This document shows positions 9,661 to 20,262 of a stretch of DNA of 64,000 bases, piece by piece (the first letter of the stretch is position 1; every line of letters begins with the position of its first letter). The stretch covers positions 310,001-374,000 of the forward strand of contig NZ_JBFAPI010000002.1 in NCBI RefSeq assembly GCF_040676615.1, in the 5' to 3' direction. Position numbers and translations under genes: made by a program. The notes under the pieces were generated by a model that ran no database searches, was not told where the DNA came from, and worked only from the letters and a program-made list of their open reading frames with translations. The stretch comes from Asanoa sp040676615 (GTDB lineage Bacteria > Actinomycetota > Actinomycetes > Mycobacteriales > Micromonosporaceae).

Positions 9661-11214
9661 TCAGTAGGCGCCGCTCGGGCGCACCACGGCGGCCAGCGTG
9701 CGCATCAGGATCACCAGGTCCAGGGAGAGCGACCAGTTCTCCACGTAGCGCAGGTCCAACCGGACCGCCTCCTCCCACGGCAGGTCGGACCGGCCCGACA
9801 CCTGCCACAGCCCGGTCATCCCGGGCTTGACCGCGAGCCGGCGCCGCACGTCGTCGGCGTATTGCGCCACTTCCTGAGGCAGCGGCGGTCGCGGGCCCAC
9901 CAGCGACATCTGGCCGAGCAGCACGTTGAACAGCTGCGGAAGCTCGTCGAGCGAGAACCGGCGCAGCCGGCGCCCCACCGGGGTGATCCGCGGGTCGTTG
10001 CGGATCTTGAAGAGAACGCCGTCGTGCTCGTTGAGGTGTCGCAGTTCCTGCAGCCGGGCCTCCGCGTCGAGGTACATGCTGCGGAACTTGTAGATCAGGA
10101 ACTCCCGGCCGTCGCGACCGGTGCGTACCTGCCGGAAGAGTACCGGCCCGGACGAGTCGAGCCGGATCCAGAGGGCGACGACCAGTAGGACGGGTGACAG
10201 CAGCGCCAACAGCACCGCGGCACCCAACCGATCGAAGACCTCCTTGCCGAGCCGGGCCGCGCCCTCCAGCCGGGGGTGCTCGACGTGCAGCATCGGCAGC
10301 CCGTCGACCGGCCGGATCGTGGTGCGGTCGCCGGCCACGTCGATCAGCGCGTTGGCCAGGATCAGGTCGATCTCGTCGCGCTCCAGCCGCCAGGCCAGCC
10401 GGCGCAGCGTCTGCCCGTCGATCTCGGGGCAGGACAGCACGATGACCGTGTCGGCGCCGGAGCTGTCGACCGCGTCGGCGACGTCGTCGAAGGTGCCGTA
10501 GACCGGGAGGCCGACCTCGCCGTCGTGCTGCGGCGGCAGGCAGGCGCCGACCACCTCCAGGCCGTGGTAGCGCTCGCGGCGCAGCTGCCGGGCCAGGTGG
10601 ATGACGGCCAGTTCGTGGCCGACCACGATCACGCGGCGCAGGCAGTCCCCCTTCTCGCGGGCCCGGTGCAGGCGCTTGCGCAGGCCGAACCGGACCGCGA
10701 CGGTGGCGAAGGTCGCGGCGGGCAGGGCGATCAGCACGTACGAGCGGGCGAGCGGGATCTCCAGGGCGTAGGAGACCATCGCGACGCCGGCGATCAGGCT
10801 CAGCCCCGCCCGGATCACCCGCTGGTATTCGTCGGTGCCGACGAACAGGAACCGGGCCTCGTACACCCGGGACAGGCCGACGGCGACGACCAGCGCCACC
10901 GGCAGCAGCGCCGAGAGCACCAGATAGTCCTGGTTGTAGCGGGTCAGGTCGTCGCCGAAGCGCAGCTTGAACGCCAACCCGCCGGCGGCGGCACCGACCG
11001 CGAGGTCGGCCAGCAGCAGCGTGCGGATGTAGCGCCCTTCCCACGCCGCCCGGCGGGACAGGGCGGCGTGCCGGCCGGGAATCCGGCGCAGGAGTGAGCC
11101 CCGTCTTTCCTGGGGCGGGTCGGCCCGCCGCGGGCGGCGCTCGCGGTCACCGGCCTCGAGCCCGCGGTCCATCAGTTCGCGCACGGTGGCGTGATCGAAC
11201 CGACCTTGCTGCAC
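9661..11214 (-). CDS. polyprenyl glycosylphosphotransferase (exopolysaccharide-initiating sugar transferase)
   Basis: 517-residue WbaP/EpsL-type enzyme that loads the first sugar-phosphate onto undecaprenyl phosphate. About four N-terminal membrane segments (roughly 65-180) are followed by a nucleotide-binding-like domain (RRVIVVGHELAVIHLARQL) and, after a further membrane segment near 330, the catalytic domain with FRQVRTGRDGREF, YKFRSM, SLDELPQL and KPGMTGLWQVSGRS. It lies 19 bp upstream of cysQ, so it probably shares its transcript, although no other polysaccharide genes are adjacent. The sugar specificity cannot be read from sequence. Confidence 0.9.
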   Translation of the reverse strand: MQQGRFDHATVRELMDRGLEAGDRERRPRRADPPQERRGSLLRRIPGRHAALSRRAAWEGRYIRTLLLADLAVGAAAGGLAFKLRFGDDLTRYNQDYLVLSALLPVALVVAVGLSRVYEARFLFVGTDEYQRVIRAGLSLIAGVAMVSYALEIPLARSYVLIALPAATFATVAVRFGLRKRLHRAREKGDCLRRVIVVGHELAVIHLARQLRRERYHGLEVVGACLPPQHDGEVGLPVYGTFDDVADAVDSSGADTVIVLSCPEIDGQTLRRLAWRLERDEIDLILANALIDVAGDRTTIRPVDGLPMLHVEHPRLEGAARLGKEVFDRLGAAVLLALLSPVLLVVALWIRLDSSGPVLFRQVRTGRDGREFLIYKFRSMYLDAEARLQELRHLNEHDGVLFKIRNDPRITPVGRRLRRFSLDELPQLFNVLLGQMSLVGPRPPLPQEVAQYADDVRRRLAVKPGMTGLWQVSGRSDLPWEEAVRLDLRYVENWSLSLDLVILMRTLAAVVRPSGAY

Positions 11215-11283
11215 CCACGCCTCCCCCGGTTAAGCTCCGCCTAAGACACAACGGGCAAAACCGGGCAGGCGATACGGACTTGA

Positions 11284-11880
11284 TCAGGATCCGTTATAGG
11301 CGTTTTGTGCCCATTCGACCCCGCGGGTGGCGACCGCTTCCGCGACGTCGGCGGCCCGGTCGACCAGGAACTCGAGCTCTTTGCGCTCGGCCGCGGAGAA
11401 GTCACTGAGCACGTAGTCGGCCGGGTCCTGGCGGCCGGGCGGGCGGCCGATGCCGAACCGCACCCGCGCATAGTCTTTGGTGCCGAGCGACTTCGACATC
11501 GAGCGCAGGCCGTTGTGGCCGCCCTCGCCGCCGCCGACCTTCGCGCGGATCTGGCCGTAGGGAATGTCGAGCTCGTCGTGGACGGCGATGATCTGCTCCG
11601 CCGGCACCTTGTAGAACTGCGCGAGCGCCACCACCGGGCCGCCCGAGAGGTTCATGTAGGTCAGCGGCTTGACCAGCACGAGGCGGGGCCCGCCGAAACC
11701 GAGCCGGCCCTCGGCGACCTCGCCGACCGCCCGGCGGTGCCGGCTGAACTTGGCGCCGATCCGCTCGGCGATCAGGTCGGCCACCATGAAGCCCACGTTG
11801 TGCCGGTTCTTGGCGTATTCACGACCCGGGTTGCCAAGACCCACCACCAGGAAGGGCGCTGTCGCTTCCACGCTTGTCAT
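11284..11880 (-). CDS. pth: peptidyl-tRNA hydrolase
   Basis: Recycles peptidyl-tRNA released by drop-off. 198 residues with the family motifs GLGNPGREYAKNRHNVGF (catalytic His in RHNVG), KPLTYMNLSGGPV, HDELDIPYGQIR and GGGEGGHNGLRS. Start is ATG at 11880 (MTSVEATAPFLVVGLGNPG). It is 91 bp downstream of rplY, a conserved actinobacterial neighbour, and a hairpin lies in between. Length agrees with the bacterial enzyme. Confidence 0.96.
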   Translation of the reverse strand: MTSVEATAPFLVVGLGNPGREYAKNRHNVGFMVADLIAERIGAKFSRHRRAVGEVAEGRLGFGGPRLVLVKPLTYMNLSGGPVVALAQFYKVPAEQIIAVHDELDIPYGQIRAKVGGGEGGHNGLRSMSKSLGTKDYARVRFGIGRPPGRQDPADYVLSDFSAAERKELEFLVDRAADVAEAVATRGVEWAQNAYNGS

Positions 11881-11910
11881 TCTCCCCAGGGCCTACAAGT
11901 GAGTTGCGAA

Positions 11911-11942
11911 AGGCCCCTCCCGGTCGGAGCCGGAAGGGGCCT
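11911..11942 (-). terminator. hairpin between rplY and pth, candidate terminator or attenuator
   Basis: Perfect 8-bp arms AGGCCCCT / AGGGGCCT enclose a second, imperfect CCCGG/CCGGA pairing. On the minus strand only a short run of three T follows, so termination may be partial. It would separate rplY from the downstream pth message. Confidence 0.5.
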
Positions 11943-11971
11943 GATCGCGCACAGACCAGTGTTTGGGTGTC

Positions 11972-12619
11972 CTACTCGGCGGAGCTGTCGCCCGCCTCGG
12001 CGGCCGCTTCGCCCTCGGCGCCCTCGGCGGCAGCCGCCTCGCCCTCGGCGGTCTCGCCCTCGAGCGCCTCGGCGCTCGGCGCGACGCTGATGACGGCGAT
12101 GGTGGTCTCCGGGTCGGCGATCAGCTCGGTGCCGTCCGGCAGGCTGATGTCGGCGGCGGTGATCTTCGAGCCGGCCTCGAGGCCCTCGATCGAGACCTCG
12201 AAGTGGTCGGGCAGGCGGGTCGCGTCGGCGCTGACCGACAGGGTGTCGCTCTCGTGCACGACCAGGGTGCCGGGCGCGGCGTCGCCGACCAGGGTCACCC
12301 GGATGTCGACGGTGACCTTCTCGCCACGGCGCACGAGAAGCAGGTCGATGTGCTCGAAGGTGTCCTTCACCGGGTCGCGCTGGATCGCCTTCGGCAGGGC
12401 CAGGGCCTGGGTGCCGTCGCTGACCTCTATCGCGAAGAGCTGGTTGGCGCCACCGTGGCGGATCGCGGCGGCGAACTCACGGGCGGGAAGGGCGATGTGC
12501 TTGGGCTTCTCGCCGTGGCCGTAGAGCACGGCCGGCACCAGGCCGGCGCGCCGGGTGCGGCGGGCACCACCCTTGCCGAACTCGGTACGGGGTTCGGCGG
12601 CGATCTTTACCTCGGACAC
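11972..12619 (-). CDS. rplY: 50S ribosomal protein L25/general stress protein Ctc (TL5 type)
   Basis: Binds 5S rRNA in the large subunit. 215 residues: the N-terminal L25 5S-binding domain (about 1-95; MSEVKIAAEPRTEFGKGGARRTRRAGLVPAVLYG) and the TL5/CTC C-terminal beta domain (about 100-185; VPVD-type segment, GSKITAADISLPDGTEL). An acidic Ala/Glu-rich tail follows (EALEGETAEGEAAAAEGAEGE begins it). It sits between prs and pth, the usual actinobacterial order. The upstream 268 bp contains TAGAGT on the minus strand as a possible -10 element. Confidence 0.95.
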   Translation of the reverse strand: MSEVKIAAEPRTEFGKGGARRTRRAGLVPAVLYGHGEKPKHIALPAREFAAAIRHGGANQLFAIEVSDGTQALALPKAIQRDPVKDTFEHIDLLLVRRGEKVTVDIRVTLVGDAAPGTLVVHESDTLSVSADATRLPDHFEVSIEGLEAGSKITAADISLPDGTELIADPETTIAVISVAPSAEALEGETAEGEAAAAEGAEGEAAAEAGDSSAE

Positions 12620-12820
12620 GGGAGAACTCCTGGATCTTGGTCTGGGCTGTGTGCAAGCGGCGGCGGTGCCGGGCGAGAGGCGCGCGGGGCTGGCCCGGAC
12701 ACCGCGTCGATGACGGCGCCCGTGGCTGCTCAGAGAACCAGCCGGGTCACCCTCGCCGTGGCAACCTCAATACTCTACCGGAGCCGGGGTGGCACCTTAC
12801 CGCCGGGTCTGCCGGATTAG

Positions 12821-12890
12821 GCGCAACGCGCTGAAGCGGGTTGGTAGACAGCTCAGCGCAACGCGCTGAAGCGGGTTGGTGGACGGCTCA
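12821..12890. repeat. two tandem 35-bp direct repeats reaching the prs stop codon
   Basis: Two adjacent 35-bp copies (12821-12855 and 12856-12890) begin GCGCAACGCGCTGAAGCGGG and differ at only two positions, TAGACAG versus TGGACGG. The second copy includes the prs stop codon. The rest of the 12620-12887 gap holds no convincing gene. It looks like a recent small duplication at the 3' end of prs. Confidence 0.85.
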
Positions 12891-13868
12891 GCTCAACCCG
12901 CCGAACAACGTCGTGACGGAGCCGTCGTCGAAGACCTCGCGGATGGCCCTGGCCAGCAGCGGAGCTATCGACAGCACGGTGATCTTGTCGAGCCGCTTCT
13001 CCGGCGGCAGCGGCAGCGTGTTGGTCACGACGACCTCGCTGATCCGGCTGTTCTTGAGCCGCTCGGTGGCCGGGTCGGAGAGCAGCGCGTGGGTGGCCGC
13101 GACCACCACATCCGCCGCACCCGTGTCGTGCAGGATCTCGGCGGCCTTGCAGATGGTGCTGCCGGTGTCGATCATGTCGTCGACGATCAGGCAGACCCGG
13201 CCCTCGACGTCGCCGACCACCCGGTTGGCGACCACCTGGTTGGGCTTGAGCGGGTCGCGCGTCTTGTGGATGAAGGCCAGCGGGCAGCCGCCCAGCCGGT
13301 CGGTCCAGCGCTCGGCGACCCGGACCCGGCCCGAGTCGGGCGCGACCACGGTCATCGGCCGGCCGGCGTATTTGCGCTCGACGTAGCTGGCCAGCGTGTC
13401 CATCGCGAACAGGTGGTCGACCGGCCCGTCGAAGAAGCCCTGGATCTGGGCGGTGTGCAGGTCGACGGTCAGGATCCGGTTGGCACCGGCCTGCTTGAGC
13501 AGGTCGGCGACCAGCCGCGCGGAGATCGGCTCGCGGCCGCGGTGCTTCTTGTCCTGCCGGGCGTAGGGGTAGAAGGGCAGGACCACGGTGATCCGCTTGG
13601 CCGAACCGCGCTTGAGCGCGTCGACCATGATCAGCGTTTCCATCACCCACTTGTTGACGCCCTCGCCCGCGGACTGCACGACGAAGGCGTCGGAACCCCG
13701 GACGGACTCGCGGTAGCGGACGAAGATCTCTCCGTTGGCGAACTCGTAGGCGTCGGTCGGCGTCGGCGCCACGCCGAGCACCTCGCCCATCTCGGTGACC
13801 AGCTCGGGGAACCCCCGGCCGGAGAAGAGCATCAGGCTCTTGCGGTTTTCGGCGACGATGCTGCCCAT
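12888..13868 (-). CDS. prs: ribose-phosphate pyrophosphokinase (PRPP synthetase)
   Basis: Makes PRPP from ribose 5-phosphate and ATP for nucleotide, His and Trp synthesis. 326 residues from ATG 13868 (MGSIVAENRKSLMLFSGRG). It has FANGEIFVRYRESVRG, the ATP loop FYPYARQDKKHRGREPISA, the metal/PRPP signature DLHTAQIQGFFDGPVD, and the PRPP-binding loop LIVDDMIDTGSTI. An upstream extension of the frame is rejected because it overlaps glmU and lacks similarity. It is 31 bp downstream of glmU, a conserved glmU-prs operon. Confidence 0.97.
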   Translation of the reverse strand: MGSIVAENRKSLMLFSGRGFPELVTEMGEVLGVAPTPTDAYEFANGEIFVRYRESVRGSDAFVVQSAGEGVNKWVMETLIMVDALKRGSAKRITVVLPFYPYARQDKKHRGREPISARLVADLLKQAGANRILTVDLHTAQIQGFFDGPVDHLFAMDTLASYVERKYAGRPMTVVAPDSGRVRVAERWTDRLGGCPLAFIHKTRDPLKPNQVVANRVVGDVEGRVCLIVDDMIDTGSTICKAAEILHDTGAADVVVAATHALLSDPATERLKNSRISEVVVTNTLPLPPEKRLDKITVLSIAPLLARAIREVFDDGSVTTLFGGLS

Positions 13869-13899
13869 GGGTGAGGCGCTCCGTGAGTTCGGCGGATGT

Positions 13900-15381
13900 T
13901 TACTCGCTTGAAGTATCTCCCGGAGCATCGACGTCGGCATGAGCGTCTTCGGTCACGTGCAGTTGGTCACGCGCGGCGCGCGCCGCTTCGGCCGCCGCTG
14001 TCCCGGGACGCCGGGATTCGACCCATCCTTCGAAGATCCGCTGCGGACCACCGGAAACCGACAACGCACCCGGCGGTACGTCACGCCGGACCACCGTGCC
14101 GGCGCCGGTGTAGGCGCCGTCGCCCACCTCGACCGGCGCGACGAACATGTTGTCGGAGCCGGTGCGGGCGTGGCTGCCGATGACCGTGCGGTGTTTGGCA
14201 ACACCGTCGTAGTTGACGAAGACCGAGGCGGCGCCGATGTTGCTGTATTCGCCGATCGTGGCGTCGCCGACATACGACAGGTGGGGCACCTTGGAGCCCT
14301 CGCCGATCTCGGAGTTCTTGGTCTCGACGAACGTGCCGACCTTCGACTTGTGCGCGAGCCGGGTGCCGGCGCGCAGGTAGGCGTAGGGACCGACGCTCGC
14401 GCCCGGCCCGATCTGGGCCTGGACGGCATGTGCCCGCAGCACCGTCGCGCCGGCCTCGACGACCGTGTCGATCAGCGTGGTGTCGGGGCCGACCGTGGCG
14501 CCCGCCCCGACCCGGGTGGCGCCCCGTAGCTGGGTGTTCTGGTCGATCACCGCGTCGGGCTCGACGGTGGCGGTCACGTCGATCCAGGTGGTGGCCGGGT
14601 CGAGGATGGTGACGCCGGAGCGCATCAGGTCGGCGTTGACCCGGTCGCGGAGCCGGGCCCGCAGCCCCGCCAGCTCGAGCCGGTCGTTGCAGCCCAGGGT
14701 CTCCTCGGCGACCGTCGCGACGTGCACCGCGACCGGTTCGCCGGCCGCCGCGAGCAGGCCGAACACGTCGGTCAGGTATTCCTCGCCCTGGTCGTTGTCG
14801 CTGGTCAGCTTGGCCAGGGCGGCGCGCAGTAGGCGGGCGTCGAACGCGTAGATGCCGGCGTTGATCTCGCGGATCGCCTTCTCGGCCGGGCTCGCGTCGC
14901 GCTCTTCGACGATGCGCTCCAGGCCGCCGGCCGGGTCACGGACGATCCGGCCCAGCCCGGTCGGGTCGGGAACCTCGGCGGTGAGCACCGTTGCCGCGGT
15001 GCCGGCCTGCTCGTGCGCGGCCACCAGGGCGCCGACCGTCTCGCCGCGCAGCAGCGGCACGTCACCGTTGAGCACCACGACCGTGCCGGTCGCGTCGGGC
15101 ACCGCGTCGAGCGCGATCCGCACCGCGTGGCCGGTGCCGTGCTGCTCGGCCTGCAGCACCGGGGTCGCGCCGGGCGCCACCTCGGCGAGGTGCGCCTCGA
15201 CCTGGTCAGCGCCGTGGCCGACCACGACCAGCGTGCGACCGGCCTCGGCCGGCGCGGCGGCGGCCAGCACGTGACCCAGCAGGGTGCGGCCGAGCAAAGG
15301 GTGCAGCATCTTCGACAGCGCCGATTTCATCCGCTTTCCCTCGCCCGCGGCGAGGATGACGACGGTGCGGTCTTCGGTCAC
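13900..15381 (-). CDS. glmU: bifunctional UDP-N-acetylglucosamine pyrophosphorylase / glucosamine-1-phosphate N-acetyltransferase
   Basis: Performs the last two steps to UDP-GlcNAc, the peptidoglycan and cell-wall precursor. 493 residues. The uridylyltransferase half starts with VVILAAGEGKRMKSALSK, followed by QAEQHGTGHAV, LNGDVPLL and INAGIYAF. From about residue 255 a left-handed beta-helix of hexapeptide repeats (for example VGAGATVGPDTTL) forms the acetyltransferase, with KNSEIGEGSKVPHLSYVGDA and NYDGVAKHRTVIGSHA. The C-terminal acidic tail (HADVDAPGDTSSE) is non-conserved. Confidence 0.97.
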   Translation of the reverse strand: MTEDRTVVILAAGEGKRMKSALSKMLHPLLGRTLLGHVLAAAAPAEAGRTLVVVGHGADQVEAHLAEVAPGATPVLQAEQHGTGHAVRIALDAVPDATGTVVVLNGDVPLLRGETVGALVAAHEQAGTAATVLTAEVPDPTGLGRIVRDPAGGLERIVEERDASPAEKAIREINAGIYAFDARLLRAALAKLTSDNDQGEEYLTDVFGLLAAAGEPVAVHVATVAEETLGCNDRLELAGLRARLRDRVNADLMRSGVTILDPATTWIDVTATVEPDAVIDQNTQLRGATRVGAGATVGPDTTLIDTVVEAGATVLRAHAVQAQIGPGASVGPYAYLRAGTRLAHKSKVGTFVETKNSEIGEGSKVPHLSYVGDATIGEYSNIGAASVFVNYDGVAKHRTVIGSHARTGSDNMFVAPVEVGDGAYTGAGTVVRRDVPPGALSVSGGPQRIFEGWVESRRPGTAAAEAARAARDQLHVTEDAHADVDAPGDTSSE

Positions 15382-15467
15382 GAGGGGGCTCCCGTCGGAC
15401 GGCGTACGGCGTGCCGCCTCATGTTAGTCGGGTGGTCAGAACGGGGCCGTCGGTCACCCGAAAGAAG

Positions 15468-15539
15468 CTGGGACGCCTGGATTCGAACCAGGACCTTCCG
15501 GATTCAAAGTCCGGCGGGCTGCCGTTACCCCACGTCCCA
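15468..15539 (-). tRNA. tRNA-Gln (anticodon TTG)
   Basis: The minus strand reads as a 72-nt cloverleaf. The 7-bp acceptor stem TGGGACG/CGTCCCA is perfect, anticodon stem CCGGA/TCCGG encloses the loop CTTTGAA with TTG, and the T-arm CCTGGTTCGAATCCAGG is canonical. The discriminator is G and no CCA is encoded. It lies 86 bp upstream of glmU on the same strand. Confidence 0.96.
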
Positions 15540-15644
15540 CTGAGCCGGGTAAGCCTAGCTTGTCGCGCCCGCGTGGACATACGGTGTTCCTTTCCCCCGC
15601 ACGGGTTAGTCGAACCTAGATTCCGCGCTTCTCCGGGTGCTAAC

Positions 15645-15671
15645 TACGGTTGCGTAAGTTACGGTGACGTA
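15645..15671. promoter_or_regulatory. paired TACGGTnnCGTA operator-like sites upstream of the desaturase
   Basis: Two 12-bp elements, TACGGTTGCGTA (15645-15656) and TACGGTGACGTA (15660-15671), each carry the inverted ends TACG/CGTA and have starts 15 bp apart. They lie 38-64 bp before the desaturase ATG, a position suited to a repressor. The TetR-family gene downstream of the desaturase is the natural candidate ligand. The regulator assignment is inference. Confidence 0.6.
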
Positions 15672-15708
15672 GGCGTAAGTTTTCGATCACATTCCCGTGC
15701 GAGGTGCC

Positions 15709-16677
15709 ATGACCACCGTCACCGCGACTCCCGACCAGACGACGACATCCATCGGCCCGAAGCCATTGACTGAGGGCAAGCAGCCGCTCGGGGTGCTGAT
15801 CGCGCTCTGGTTCTTCGTCGTGCTGCCGTTCCTCGCGGTGCTGGCGGCGATTCCGGTCGCCGCCGCCGGCGGCTGGCTGACGTGGACCGACGCGGCGATC
15901 GCCCTGGTCCTTTACGTGGTCTCCGGCCTGGGCATCACGGTCGGCTTCCACCGCTACTTCACGCATGGCTCGTTCAAGGCGAAGCGCTGGCTGCGGGTGA
16001 CCCTCGCGGTGGCCGGCTCCTTCGCGATCGAGGGCAACGTGATCCAGTGGGTCGCCGACCACCGCCGGCACCACGCGTTCTCCGACCTCGAGGGTGACCC
16101 GCACTCGCCGTGGCGTTTCGGCGGCGGCTTCTGGGGCCTCACCAAGGGCCTGTTCTTCGCACACGTGGGGTGGCTCTTCTCCCGCGAGCTGGGCAACCGG
16201 AAGCGGTTCGCGCCGGACCTGCTGGCCGACAAGGCGATCAGCCGGGTCGACCGGCTCTTCCCGCTGCTGGTCGTCATCTCGGTGCTGTCGCCCGCCCTGG
16301 TGGGCGGCCTGGTCACCATGTCGTGGACGGGCGCACTGACCGCGTTCTTCTGGGCCGGCCTGGTGCGCATCGCGGTGCTGCACCACATCACCTGGTCGAT
16401 CAACTCGGTCTGCCACGTCTACGGCGAGCGCCCGTTCGAGGTGCGCCAGGGCGACAAGGCCAGCAACTTCTGGCCGCTCGCGATCCTGTCGTTCGGCGAG
16501 AGCTGGCACAACCTGCACCACGCCGACCCGACCTGTGCCCGGCACGGCGTGCTGCGCGGCCAGATCGACATCTCGGCCCGGGTGATCTGGCTGTTCGAGA
16601 GGGCCGGCGCCGCCTACGACGTGCGCTGGCCGAAGCCCGAGCGGATCGCCGCCAAACTCGTCGACAAGACAGCCTGA
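15709..16677 (+). CDS. membrane acyl-CoA/acyl-lipid desaturase (stearoyl-CoA delta-9 type)
   Basis: Integral-membrane di-iron desaturase that introduces a double bond into fatty acyl chains. 322 residues from ATG 15709, which follows GAGGT. The three histidine boxes are HRYFTH (81-86), HRRHH (118-122) and HNLHH near 265. Hydrophobic segments lie around 27-75 and 190-230. An in-frame GTG at 15697 is possible but extends by only four residues. It is followed by a perfect hairpin and a TetR-type regulator, and preceded by paired palindromic sites, suggesting control of membrane fluidity. Confidence 0.92.
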   Translation: MTTVTATPDQTTTSIGPKPLTEGKQPLGVLIALWFFVVLPFLAVLAAIPVAAAGGWLTWTDAAIALVLYVVSGLGITVGFHRYFTHGSFKAKRWLRVTLAVAGSFAIEGNVIQWVADHRRHHAFSDLEGDPHSPWRFGGGFWGLTKGLFFAHVGWLFSRELGNRKRFAPDLLADKAISRVDRLFPLLVVISVLSPALVGGLVTMSWTGALTAFFWAGLVRIAVLHHITWSINSVCHVYGERPFEVRQGDKASNFWPLAILSFGESWHNLHHADPTCARHGVLRGQIDISARVIWLFERAGAAYDVRWPKPERIAAKLVDKTA

Positions 16678-16690
16678 TCCGATGACGCTC

Positions 16691-16717
16691 CCGGTGCGGG
16701 TCAGCGGCCCGCACCGG
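16691..16717 (+). terminator. perfect hairpin between desaturase and TetR gene
   Basis: Arms CCGGTGCGGG / CCCGCACCGG pair perfectly over 10 bp around the 7-nt loop TCAGCGG, 14 nt after the desaturase stop. No T-tract follows, as is common in high-GC actinobacteria. It likely ends or attenuates the desaturase message before the regulator gene. Confidence 0.6.
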
Positions 16718-16737
16718 CGGGCTGGCAGGATGCTCGC

Positions 16738-17388
<651 letters not shown>

Positions 17389-17392
17389 CGGG

Positions 17393-17875
17393 TCAACGGC
17401 GGGGCGCGGTGCGCGGCCCGACCGAAGTGGTCTTGAAGGCCTGTTCGGACCGCGCCCGCTCGGGCGTGCCGGTCTTGTCGTACATCCCGGCCAGCAGCAG
17501 CAGGACGCCGAAGACCAGCGACAGGATCGCGGTCGACACCGAGAAGTTCAGGAAGTTGGCCGCGGTCTGCATGAAGGCCACCATGTAGATCCCGGTGGCC
17601 ATGAACAGCACCGCGCCGGCGAGGTTGGTGTAGTGCTCGATGTTGCCGCCGATCAGGTTGGCCACCACCAGGATCAGGCCCCAGATCACCGAGATGATGG
17701 CGAACGCCAGGTTGGTACGCAGTCCCAGCGCCCAGGTGCTGTTCCGCGAGAACAGCGTGTCACCGACCGTCCTGGTCAACGAGACGCACCCGAAGATCAG
17801 GATGTACGTGCCGGTGAGCCCGGCCAGCGTCCGGTAGAGCGGCCGGAGCGGGTGGTTGAGCGGAAAGTGGGCCAT
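17393..17875 (-). CDS. DUF4383-type four-helix membrane protein
   Basis: 160 residues, four predicted membrane segments, starting with the NHPLRPLYRTLAGLTGTYIL motif shared with the next gene. The C-terminus is basic and cytoplasmic-like. Function is unknown. The neighbouring gene at 17911-18369 is a paralogue in the same orientation 35 bp upstream, so this is a tandem duplication that has diverged substantially. It converges with the TetR gene, with only 4 bp between the stop codons. Confidence 0.8.
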   Translation of the reverse strand: MAHFPLNHPLRPLYRTLAGLTGTYILIFGCVSLTRTVGDTLFSRNSTWALGLRTNLAFAIISVIWGLILVVANLIGGNIEHYTNLAGAVLFMATGIYMVAFMQTAANFLNFSVSTAILSLVFGVLLLLAGMYDKTGTPERARSEQAFKTTSVGPRTAPRR

Positions 17876-17910
17876 GCCCCAATTGTGGGGCTAGGCCGCT
17901 TTCTCCGGGC

Positions 17911-18369
17911 TCAGAACTCCAGACGGGCCCGCTGCCACGCCCGGTGTTCCTCTTCCGAACCGACCCGGCCGTACATGGCGGACAGCAGCAGGATGATGCC
18001 CAGGACCATCATCACGATGCTGGTCGCCAGGGTGTGGCCCAGGTAGTTGGCGTCGGTGCGGATCGTCGCGAGCGTGGCCAGGCCGAGCGCCATCAGCACG
18101 TACGCGAACGCCCGGTTGACCGCCACGTCGATGTTGCGGCCGACCAACGTCGCGATCAGCACGATCGCGCCGACGACGATGCTGAGCAGCGAGTTGGCCA
18201 GGTTGGTGCCCTGGCCGAGGACGTTGCCGGCGTCCTGCGCGAACAGGCCGTCACCGCCGGTCGTCGCCACACCGATCCCGCCGAAGATCACCAGGTAGAC
18301 CCCGGTCAGACCGGTGAGCACCCGGTAGGTAGAGCGTGCGGGGTGGTTGATCGGATTGTGCGTGGCCAC
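17911..18369 (-). CDS. DUF4383-type four-helix membrane protein (paralogue)
   Basis: 152 residues from GTG 18369 (VATHNPINHPARSTYRV), preceded by GGAGGG about 6 nt away, which decides this start over a longer frame beginning at 18420. It has four hydrophobic helices and the same order of motifs as its downstream paralogue (NHPxRxxYRxLxGLTGxYxxIFG). Function is unknown. The two genes probably form one transcript and may make a heteromeric membrane protein, but nothing in sequence proves it. Confidence 0.8.
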   Translation of the reverse strand: MATHNPINHPARSTYRVLTGLTGVYLVIFGGIGVATTGGDGLFAQDAGNVLGQGTNLANSLLSIVVGAIVLIATLVGRNIDVAVNRAFAYVLMALGLATLATIRTDANYLGHTLATSIVMMVLGIILLLSAMYGRVGSEEEHRAWQRARLEF

Positions 18370-18441
18370 GTGCCCTCCAGCGCCGATGTCGTCGGTCGAA
18401 GAAGATTGTGGCCCAACCACCTGGTCGGCAGCACATCGGGG

Positions 18442-20261
<1,820 letters not shown>

Positions 20262-20262
<1 letters not shown>

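Noticed and set aside
12620..12820. possible small gene between rplY and prs
   Set aside because: Short frames here lack a ribosome site and recognisable composition; the stretch more likely holds the rplY promoter.
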